Below are positions 1 to 5,020 of a stretch of 5,134 nucleotides of DNA, one piece after another. Each line of letters begins with the position of its first letter. Position 1 is the first letter of the stretch. Position numbers and translations under genes: made by a program. Source of the stretch: Bacteroidales bacterium (lineage in GTDB: Bacteria; Bacteroidota; Bacteroidia; Bacteroidales; UBA932). The notes below the pieces were generated by a model. The model did no database searches, was not told where the DNA came from, and was given only the letters and a program-made list of their open reading frames with translations. Where the stretch lies: positions 1 through 5,134 of the forward strand of contig JAGCCD010000252.1 of assembly GCA_017651785.1 (NCBI GenBank). The letters run 5' to 3'.

Positions 1-332
1 CCTCCGGCATCCTCTTCGGCAAAGCCACGGCAGAAGACCTCAGGAGCCTTGACGAGAAGACTTTCCTCGAGGTGTTCGACGGCGTACCCTCCTTCGAGGT
101 AAACCGCAGCCTTCTTCCGCTGGGCATCCTGGACGCCCTGGCAGTAGAGACCGCCATCTTCCCCTCCAAGGGAGAGGCACGCAAGATGATCCAGAACAAC
201 GGCCTGAGCGTCAACAAGGAGAAGTTTACCGACTTCGCCGGACAGCTCACCCAGGAAGACATAATAGACGGCAAGTACATCCTTGTCCAGAAGGGTAAGA
301 AAGACTACTACATCATCAATGTCATCGGATAA
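1..332 (+). CDS. tyrS: Tyrosyl-tRNA synthetase, C-terminal part (5' end outside window)
   Basis: This is the last 109 codons of an open frame whose first full codon is at position 3. The enzyme charges tRNA-Tyr with tyrosine in the cytoplasm. The fragment begins with the end of the catalytic and linker region: the segment SGILFGKATAEDLRSL followed by FLEVFDGVPS is typical of bacterial TyrS just before the tRNA-binding tail. A C-terminal S4 RNA-binding domain follows, with the hallmark FPSKGEARKMIQNNGLSVN and the closing strand YILVQKGKKDYYIINV. The HIGH and KMSKS signature motifs lie upstream of the window, so the active site cannot be checked. The gene ends in TAA at 330-332 and overlaps the rbfA start by 14 nt, which suggests one transcript. 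I am sure of the family. An apparent internal GTG start at 72 is only where an ORF could open; homology continues upstream of it. Confidence 0.93.
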   Translation, partial: SGILFGKATAEDLRSLDEKTFLEVFDGVPSFEVNRSLLPLGILDALAVETAIFPSKGEARKMIQNNGLSVNKEKFTDFAGQLTQEDIIDGKYILVQKGKKDYYIINVIG

Positions 333-675
333 CAAACCCGCCGGCACCCGCCAGCTCAAGGTCGCCAGGCAGCTGCAGCGCGACCTTGCGGAGATCATCC
401 GCAGCCGTGGCTTCTCCGCCTTCGGAGGGGCAATGGTAACCGTGAGCGAGGTTCGCATAAGCCCCGACCTCAGCATCGCCAAGGTCTTCGTGAGCATCTT
501 CCCCTCAGAAAAGCAGGCGGACGTAATGAAGATCATTGAAGAGAACAAGCGCGAAATCCGCGGCGAGCTCGGCAACAAGGTAGCCTCCCAGCTCCGCATT
601 GTTCCGGAGATAGACTTCCTGCTTGACACTTCGCTCGACTACGCCGAGCACATAGACGAGCTCCTCCGCAAATGA
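319..675 (+). CDS. rbfA: 30S ribosome-binding factor RbfA
   Basis: RbfA binds the 30S subunit and helps mature the 5' end of 16S rRNA; it is important in the cold. The product is 118 aa, a normal RbfA length, and consists of a single type-II KH fold. Recognisable parts are the N-terminal helix TRQLKVARQLQRDLAEII (residues 10-27), the strand VTVSEVRISPDLSIAKVFVS (40-59), and the conserved tail RIVPEIDFLLDTSLDYAEHI (93-112), matching the family pattern R-x-x-P-x-[IL]-x-F-x-x-D...YaehI. I chose the ATG at 319. A TTG at 283 would add 12 basic residues (MSRRVRKTTTSS) and lengthen the overlap with tyrS to 50 nt, and those residues do not look like RbfA. No Shine-Dalgarno sits before 319, as is usual in Bacteroidota. 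The stop (TGA 673-675) overlaps the next ATG as ATGA, a typical coupling arrangement. Confidence 0.93.
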   Translation: MSSDNKPAGTRQLKVARQLQRDLAEIIRSRGFSAFGGAMVTVSEVRISPDLSIAKVFVSIFPSEKQADVMKIIEENKREIRGELGNKVASQLRIVPEIDFLLDTSLDYAEHIDELLRK

Positions 676-1874
676 ACCTGCCGCTCTTCATAGCGGGAAG
701 GTACCTGTTTGCCCGGAAGTCTCACAACGTCATCAACGTTATTTCGGCAATCAGCGCCGCCGGCATGGCCATCGGCACCGCGGCGCTCGTCCTTATCTTA
801 AGCGTCTACAACGGTTTCGACCGCCTCATAGAGCAGAACGTGGGAGACCTCAACCCCGACCTTCTGCTCACCGCTCCCGACGGCTCCGCCCGTTTTGAGC
901 CCGATACCCTTCTGGTAGACCGCCTGGCAGAGGATCCACGCGTATCCAGCCTGCTTTACACGCTTCAGGACAATGTGTTCCTTACATATGGAGACAAGCA
1001 GAGCATAGCCCACGCAAAAGGCGTAGAAGACGATTACGTGTCTTTAGGTAAACTTGACAAGCACATCTACGAGGGTAAACTCGAGCTTTACAGAGGAGAC
1101 CGCCCTGCGGCGATAGTCGGCGCAGGCCTGGCCCACAGCCTCGGGGTGCATCCCAGATTCGTAGACCCGCTTGTGCTTTACTATCCCGAGCGCGGAGGCA
1201 GCATCTCCCTGTCCAATCCAGCGGCTTCCGCCAACAGCGAGTCGCTTCTGCCCGCAGGCCTTGCCAGCATCAGCAGCGACGCAGACAAAAGCCTGATAAT
1301 CATCCCCTTGCACACAATGCGCCAGCTTCTGGGCAGCAAGGGAGAAGAAGTGAGCGGAGTAGAGATCAACCTCAAAGACAACAGTCCAAAAGCCATACGC
1401 CGCTTCCGCAGGGACTATAAGGACCAGTGCGTCCTTCTGGACAAATACCAGCAGCAGCCAACGCTCTACAAGATGATGCGCTATGAGAAAGCAGCAGTCT
1501 TCCTCATCCTCATCTTCGTCGTCATAATAGTCGCCCTCAACATCTTCGGCTCCCTTTCTATGCTGATAATTGAAAAGGGCGATGACATAGAGACCCTCAA
1601 AGCTATGGGCGCCACAGACTCTATGGTGCGCCGCATATTTGTGCTTGAGGGCTGGCTTGTTTCTCTACTGGGAATGGTCATCGGCCTGGTGGCGGGCCTG
1701 GCTCTCGCCCTGCTCCAGCAGCACCTGGGTATGGTAAAGATGCCGGGCAACTATCTGGTAGATTCGTATCCCGTTGTAGTAAAGGCATTTGACATAGTTC
1801 TGGTAACAGTCTCCGTGGCCCTGATAGGTCTTGTGATATCACTCCTCTGCACATGCACAAACAAATCCAGATAG
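672..1874 (+). CDS. FtsX-like ABC transporter permease, LolC/LolE type
   Basis: This is an inner-membrane permease subunit of the LolC/E-MacB-FtsX superfamily, 400 aa. In known systems such permeases work with a LolD-type ATPase to release lipoproteins toward the outer membrane. Topology read from the sequence: a short cytoplasmic N-terminus with the family opening IAGRYLFARKSHNVINVIS (residues 7-25), TM1 about 23-47, a large periplasmic domain about 50-270, TM2 about 273-299, TM3 about 325-349 and TM4 about 372-392. The loop EKGDDIETLKAMGAT (301-315) is the conserved cytoplasmic coupling-helix region that contacts the ATPase. No ATPase gene is visible here, so the partner must lie elsewhere. 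The start ATG overlaps the rbfA stop by 4 nt. The tail is odd: after TM4 the protein ends in LLCTCTNKSR, without the basic segment most relatives carry, and the last 22 nt are shared with the next gene. Lipoprotein export is inferred from family; the substrate is not shown. Confidence 0.87.
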   Translation: MNLPLFIAGRYLFARKSHNVINVISAISAAGMAIGTAALVLILSVYNGFDRLIEQNVGDLNPDLLLTAPDGSARFEPDTLLVDRLAEDPRVSSLLYTLQDNVFLTYGDKQSIAHAKGVEDDYVSLGKLDKHIYEGKLELYRGDRPAAIVGAGLAHSLGVHPRFVDPLVLYYPERGGSISLSNPAASANSESLLPAGLASISSDADKSLIIIPLHTMRQLLGSKGEEVSGVEINLKDNSPKAIRRFRRDYKDQCVLLDKYQQQPTLYKMMRYEKAAVFLILIFVVIIVALNIFGSLSMLIIEKGDDIETLKAMGATDSMVRRIFVLEGWLVSLLGMVIGLVAGLALALLQQHLGMVKMPGNYLVDSYPVVVKAFDIVLVTVSVALIGLVISLLCTCTNKSR

Positions 1875-3022
1875 CGGTAATAGGCGTCGGCAACCGCGCC
1901 CGCAAGTATCTCTCCTGCCTTCCCGAATGGGTGCAGGTGAAGTACGTCGTGGACCCGGAGCCCCTGCGCCTGCAGATTGCATCCAGGATTTGCGGGGTGC
2001 CGCAGGAAGCGTGCTTCGAAGACCCCGAAGTGTTCTTCGCCACCAAGCCCAAGGCGCAAGCCGCCATCATAGCCACTCCGGACAGGCTGCACCTCCCGCT
2101 GTCGCTGCTGGCTGCCAACCACGGCTGGCATATCCTTCTGGAAAAGCCCGTCTCCATATCGGAGGGAGCATATCTTCAGCTGATAGCCGCAACAGAGCAG
2201 TACGGAGTGCACATCACCCCTTGCCTGGAGATGCGTTTCCACAAGTACTTCCGCCGCATCAGGAATCTGGTAAAGTCAGGAGCCGTAGGAGACATCCTGT
2301 CCATAGACCACACTGAGCACGTGGGCCCGGACAGAATGGCGCACACCTTCGTGCGCGGCCTCTGGTCCAGGCGCGACCAGGCTGGACCGATTTTCCTGTC
2401 CAAGTGCTGCCACGACGCAGATTTCATCGTCTGGCTCACCGGACAGACTGCACTCTGGGTAAACAGCACCGGGCGCATAGACAAATTCAAGCCCACCCCC
2501 GGCACGCCCGAGCGCTGCCTTGGCTGCCCCATAAGCGACTGCCCCTACTCTGCCGTAAAGCTGTACAAGGAGCGTCGCGAATGGATAGACGGATTCGACG
2601 TCCCCGACGGCGGAACCCTCGACGAAGTAATAGACGAAGAGCTTCGCAGCGGCCGCTGGGGCAGATGCGTATATCATTGTGACAACGATGTTTACGACAC
2701 CCAGGACGTATCGGTGGAGCTCACCGGAGGCATACATCTGGATATGCATCTTGACGGCACTTCAATGAAAGAAGGCCGCACCACCATCATCAACGGAAGC
2801 CAGGGCACACTGGTCGCAGACAAGTGGCAGATCCGCATCGTCAAAGACGGAGAAACGGTCCTGGAAGAGGACTATTCGGGACTGGAAGCCATAGGACTTC
2901 ACGGAGGAGCCGACGCCGCCATGCTGGAAGACTTCTTTGAGGCAGTGGCCACCGGCGGTACTCCTTCGCTCACCCTCCAGTCTGCACTGGAAGGTCACAG
3001 GATCTGCTATCTGGCAGGATAA
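1853..3022 (+). CDS. Gfo/Idh/MocA-family NAD(P)-dependent oxidoreductase
   Basis: This is a 389-aa cytoplasmic dehydrogenase of the glucose-fructose oxidoreductase/inositol dehydrogenase family. The N-terminal Rossmann domain shows QIAVIGVGNRARKYL (residues 6-20, dinucleotide-binding glycine turn), AAIIATPDRLH (70-80) and the family signature LLEKPVS (95-101), with K98 as the expected catalytic lysine. The C-terminal alpha/beta substrate domain carries KCCHDADFIVWL (184-195), the usual H-x-x-D catalytic area. This subtype also has Cys residues at 222, 225 and 230 (CLGCPISDCPYSA) and at 272 and 276 (GRCVYHCDND), discussed under findings. The start at 1853 is supported because the first beta strand follows at once; it overlaps the permease gene by 22 nt without a Shine-Dalgarno. 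The protein ends at ALEGHRICYLAG, where relatives usually continue through another helix. The family acts on sugars, cyclitols and their derivatives; nothing here identifies the substrate. The family is certain and the specific reaction unknown. Confidence 0.88.
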   Translation: MHKQIQIAVIGVGNRARKYLSCLPEWVQVKYVVDPEPLRLQIASRICGVPQEACFEDPEVFFATKPKAQAAIIATPDRLHLPLSLLAANHGWHILLEKPVSISEGAYLQLIAATEQYGVHITPCLEMRFHKYFRRIRNLVKSGAVGDILSIDHTEHVGPDRMAHTFVRGLWSRRDQAGPIFLSKCCHDADFIVWLTGQTALWVNSTGRIDKFKPTPGTPERCLGCPISDCPYSAVKLYKERREWIDGFDVPDGGTLDEVIDEELRSGRWGRCVYHCDNDVYDTQDVSVELTGGIHLDMHLDGTSMKEGRTTIINGSQGTLVADKWQIRIVKDGETVLEEDYSGLEAIGLHGGADAAMLEDFFEAVATGGTPSLTLQSALEGHRICYLAG

Positions 3023-3997
3023 TCAGTTTTCAAGATAGGCGTCACGCTCGTGGCGCGGAGGAACGGTGGTCTCAAGCACCTCCGTGCCCGCTTTTTCCGG
3101 CACTACGGCGAAGGCGCCGCACTCTGCGGGCACCAGGACGGTGCGTCCGGAGGCTAAGGGGAACGAAGCCGTACGCCCAAGCACGTCCATCTGCAACGAA
3201 GCGGCACCTGAAACGCAGGTATACAGTACGAACGTGTCAGACTCTCCGCCAACCTTTATGGGCGAGGAGAGCCTGCGGAACGCCACCTTGAACTCCGGCA
3301 GGTCTGCAAGCACTTCCGAAGGAGCACCCGAAACGGTTCCGGGTTTACCGGCAAACGCCTTGTAGTCCATGAAATCAAGGGCGTCTACCAGGTTCAGGGT
3401 TTCGTCGAACTCGTCCGGATGCACTTCGAATCCAAGGCCGCTGAGGCAGAAATCGAGCGGTGACGACTCGCTCACTTCAATTATCTCTATTGCACCGCTT
3501 GCGGCGTGGGGCGTTCCGGGAGGGATGCGGAGAAACTGCCCGGCCTTGACGGGGAAAGACTTGAGCAAGTCCCCTACCGTACCGTCCATGCACTTGTTCC
3601 ACACCTCAGTGGCATCTGTATCCTGGGCCCAGCCAGCCATGATGCGGGCGTCTGCCCCGGCGCTCACTACGTACCAGAGCTTCTCGCGGCCGAGGAAATC
3701 GTAGCGCTGCACGGCGGTTTCTCCGTCCGGATGCACGCGGAGGGGCATAGTGCCCTTTACGCTTAAGCGCTTGACCTGCAGAGGGAACTGACGCCCCCAG
3801 AACTCGAAGGCGTTCTCTCCCACAACGCGGTCCATATAGGTGTCCATTACTTCGCTCATGCTGTTGCCGGCCAACCAGCCGTCCCGCACAAGGGAGTCGC
3901 GGTAGCCAAGGTCTGCAAGAAGGAATTCGTCGGTGCCCCACTCATAGGAGTCGGCGAGGGCACAGAAACCGAAGGGGTATAGCTTTTTTTCGTCCAT
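3023..3997 (-). CDS. Class I mannose-6-phosphate isomerase-like (ManA family) cupin protein
   Basis: The 324-aa product has the length and layout of Bacteroidota class I phosphomannose isomerases, which interconvert mannose 6-phosphate and fructose 6-phosphate using zinc. Family landmarks in order: KLYPFGF opening (5-11), DGWLAGNSMSEVMDTYMDRV (39-58, like the usual nGplaGktL.eL segment), FPLQVKRL (71-78), LRVHPDGE (86-93), GREKLWYVVSAGADARIMAGW (103-123, first cupin), IPPGTPHAASGAIEI (158-172), and a C-terminal cupin-like beta domain (about 235-312). H89 and H164 match zinc ligands, but the usual Gln of S-x-Q-V-H-P is R87 and the usual Glu of G-K-x-E-x-W-Y is K106. This may be a subfamily with a different metal site or function, so I give no gene symbol. 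The ATG at 3997 is preferred because the conserved start lies just inside it. The gene has its own promoter region at 3998-4053, and its TGA stop directly abuts the oxidoreductase stop. Confidence 0.82.
   Translation of the reverse strand: MDEKKLYPFGFCALADSYEWGTDEFLLADLGYRDSLVRDGWLAGNSMSEVMDTYMDRVVGENAFEFWGRQFPLQVKRLSVKGTMPLRVHPDGETAVQRYDFLGREKLWYVVSAGADARIMAGWAQDTDATEVWNKCMDGTVGDLLKSFPVKAGQFLRIPPGTPHAASGAIEIIEVSESSPLDFCLSGLGFEVHPDEFDETLNLVDALDFMDYKAFAGKPGTVSGAPSEVLADLPEFKVAFRRLSSPIKVGGESDTFVLYTCVSGAASLQMDVLGRTASFPLASGRTVLVPAECGAFAVVPEKAGTEVLETTVPPRHERDAYLEN
3039..3056 (+). terminator. Possible terminator hairpin for the tyrS-to-oxidoreductase operon
   Basis: The stem GCGTCAC / GTGGCGC (3039-3045 and 3050-3056) encloses the loop GCTC and has one U-G wobble when read on the + strand. 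It starts 17 nt after the oxidoreductase stop and lies inside the antisense of the last codons of the isomerase gene. No U tract follows, so it is not a canonical intrinsic terminator. On the - strand the wobble becomes an A-C mismatch, so the fold favours the + transcript. This is weak evidence; GC-rich coding DNA can give such stems by chance. Confidence 0.2.
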
Positions 3998-4009
3998 TTG
4001 CCGGCAAAT
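3996..4009. promoter_or_regulatory. Perfect 14-nt palindrome, candidate operator
   Basis: ATTTGCCGGCAAAT is identical to its reverse complement. It overlaps the isomerase start codon (3995-3997), most of the - strand -7 element and the candidate + strand -33 TTTG. A dimeric regulator bound here would cover both divergent promoters. No regulator gene is in the window, and the symmetry could also arise by chance in a short AT/GC-patterned region. Confidence 0.3.
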
Positions 4010-4031
4010 TTACTGAAAAATAAGTATATTG
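3997..4031 (+). promoter_or_regulatory. Probable promoter of the DJ-1/S4 gene pair
   Basis: The only AT-rich stretch in the window lies here. A -33-like TTTG (3997-4000) is followed after 24 nt by TATATTG (4025-4031), which resembles the Bacteroidota -7 box TAnnTTTG lacking one T. The spacing is a few bases longer than the usual 19-21. Initiation at about 4036-4040 would leave a leader of roughly 15 nt before the ATG at 4054, with no Shine-Dalgarno. A promoter must exist here because the upstream gene is divergent; the exact boxes are uncertain. Confidence 0.5.
4005..4012 (-). promoter_or_regulatory. Bacteroidota -7 promoter element for the isomerase gene
   Basis: Read on the - strand this is TAAATTTG, a perfect match to the Bacteroidota -7 consensus TAnnTTTG. 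A clear -33 TTTG at 19-21 nt upstream is absent; the nearest are CTG at 19 nt and a TTTG at about 25 nt. If used, transcription would begin at about 3998-4000, essentially at the start codon (first base 3997), giving a leaderless or nearly leaderless mRNA. The element match is seen directly; its use is inferred. Confidence 0.45.
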
Positions 4032-4053
4032 CAGGAACAAATCTCCACAGATT

Positions 4054-4635
4054 ATGAAAGGCATCAACATTTTCCTCGCAGACGGATTCGAAGACATGGA
4101 GGCCCTTGCCACCTGTGACGTCCTACGCCGCGCCGGCCTGCCGGTAGAACTCGTTTCAATAAAGAAAGATCTCTCCGTAACCAGCTCCCACGGCGTAGAC
4201 GTAGAAGCGGAATGGATACTTGAAGACATGGAAACCAGCGGCGCCGGCACCGAGCCCTGGGACGTCATGATCTTCCCCGGCGGCATGCCCGGCTCAAAGA
4301 GTCTGGCCGAGTGCAAGCCTCTCATCAAGGCAATGAAGGCGCATTACAAAGCCGGCGGCACCCTTGCTGCAATCTGCGCCGCTCCCGGCCTGGTTTTGAG
4401 CGAGTTAGACGACGTCCAGGGACTGGAATTCACCTGCTTTGACGGCTTCCAGGACGCTCTGGTGGCCAAAGGCGCCGTCTTTACGCCCAAGCCCGCAGTA
4501 CGCTGCGGACGCATAATCACCGGCCGCTCCGCAGGGCATGCAATCCCCTTCGCTCTCACAATTGCCGACGCCCTTCTGCCGGACAAATCAAAAGTAGAAG
4601 AAGTAAAGCACGCCCTTTTCCTCGTAACAGAATAG
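4054..4635 (+). CDS. DJ-1/PfpI family protein (DJ-1/YajL-like)
   Basis: The 193-aa product is a single DJ-1/PfpI flavodoxin-like domain of standard length, with no signal peptide, so cytoplasmic. Motifs: the N-terminal INIFLADGFEDMEA (residues 4-17), where E16 matches the conserved Glu (E18 of human DJ-1) that hydrogen-bonds the reactive Cys; IFPGGMPG (73-80); the nucleophile elbow AAICAAPG (105-112) with C108 as the oxidation-sensitive Cys; and TGRSAGHAIPFAL (156-168), matching the DJ-1 C-terminal T-x-R-x-x-G segment. Where many bacterial members read TCYPGFE this one reads TCFDGFQ (127-133). Members are linked to oxidative-stress protection, chaperone activity and glyoxal or methylglyoxal detoxification; the deglycase role is debated. 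The gene starts a divergent transcription unit after a short leader and is followed after 2 nt by the S4 gene, so the two are very probably co-expressed. The family is firm; the molecular activity is not decided by sequence. Confidence 0.9.
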   Translation: MKGINIFLADGFEDMEALATCDVLRRAGLPVELVSIKKDLSVTSSHGVDVEAEWILEDMETSGAGTEPWDVMIFPGGMPGSKSLAECKPLIKAMKAHYKAGGTLAAICAAPGLVLSELDDVQGLEFTCFDGFQDALVAKGAVFTPKPAVRCGRIITGRSAGHAIPFALTIADALLPDKSKVEEVKHALFLVTE

Positions 4636-4637
4636 CC

Positions 4638-5018
4638 ATGGACAGCATAAGGATAGACAAATACCTCTGGGCGGTCCGCATTTACAAAACCCGTTCGGAG
4701 GCAACGGAGGCCTGCAACGGCAACAAGGTCCGCATAGGAGGCGCGCCGGCAAAGCCCGGCAAGGCCGTGAAGGTTGGTGATATGCTGGAGGTTCACAAGG
4801 GCCCGGCGCTGCTACCGTATAAAGTTCTGCAGCTCAGCTCCGCCAGAATGGGAGCCCAGCTTGTGCCCGATTTTCTGGAAGACCTCACCCCGGAGAGCGA
4901 GAGGGCAAAATTCCACGCCCCCAAGGAAACTATAGTTCTGCGAAGGGAAAAAGGAACCGGCCGTCCCACAAAGAAAGACCGCCGCAACCTTGACGCTCTA
5001 ATGGAAATGCTTGACTAG
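4638..5018 (+). CDS. hslR: S4-domain RNA-binding protein, Hsp15-like
   Basis: The 126-aa product is a small S4-domain protein of the Hsp15 (HslR) group. E. coli Hsp15 is heat-induced and binds free 50S subunits that still carry a nascent chain on tRNA, helping recycle them. The S4 domain spans about residues 4-52: RIDKYLWAVRIYKTRSEATE (5-24), the turn NKVRIGGAPAKPGKAVKVGD (29-48) and the strand MLEV. After a middle segment with VLQLSSARMGAQLVPDF (63-79), the basic tail GTGRPTKKDRRNLD (106-119) matches the group's G-R-P-T-K-K-D-R-R signature, a likely rRNA contact. The ATG at 4638 lies 2 nt after the DJ-1 stop and nothing upstream in frame competes. Pairing with DJ-1 suggests a stress or quality-control unit, which is inference. 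The stop TAG overlaps the opposing helicase stop. The symbol is by family resemblance; function in this organism is untested. Confidence 0.88.
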   Translation: MDSIRIDKYLWAVRIYKTRSEATEACNGNKVRIGGAPAKPGKAVKVGDMLEVHKGPALLPYKVLQLSSARMGAQLVPDFLEDLTPESERAKFHAPKETIVLRREKGTGRPTKKDRRNLDALMEMLD

Positions 5019-5020
5019 TC
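5013..5020. other. Shared palindromic gene ends (GACTAGTC)
   Basis: The 8-nt palindrome GACTAGTC supplies the final GAC-TAG (Asp-stop) of the S4 gene on the + strand and the final GAC-TAG of the helicase gene on the - strand. The two stop codons overlap within CTAG, so the convergent genes share 4 nt (5015-5018) with no room for a separate terminator. Confidence 0.85.

Noticed and set aside
283..318. N-terminal extension of RbfA from a TTG start
   Set aside because: The added residues are not RbfA-like, TTG is a weaker start, and an ATG at 319 gives the normal length.
1838..1900. Frameshift explaining the short permease tail
   Set aside because: I translated the other two + frames here and neither restores a permease-like C-terminus.
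1678..2242. Long - strand open frames (159 and 163 codons) opposite the permease/oxidoreductase junction
   Set aside because: They lie antisense to well-recognised genes, have no family features and arise from GC-rich codon use.
2510..2560. Ferredoxin-type 4Fe-4S motif in the oxidoreductase
   Set aside because: The spacing C-x2-C-x4-C lacks the regular C-x2-C-x2-C-x3-C-P ferredoxin pattern; I leave it as a possible metal site rather than calling a cluster.
2276..2749. 157-codon - strand frame opposite the oxidoreductase
   Set aside because: Its composition is that of a shadow frame, it has no recognisable motif, and it lies wholly inside a confident gene.
4344..4796. 150-codon - strand frame opposite the DJ-1 and S4 genes
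   Set aside because: It crosses two confident genes and has a low-complexity, Arg- and Ala-rich composition; no promoter is seen.
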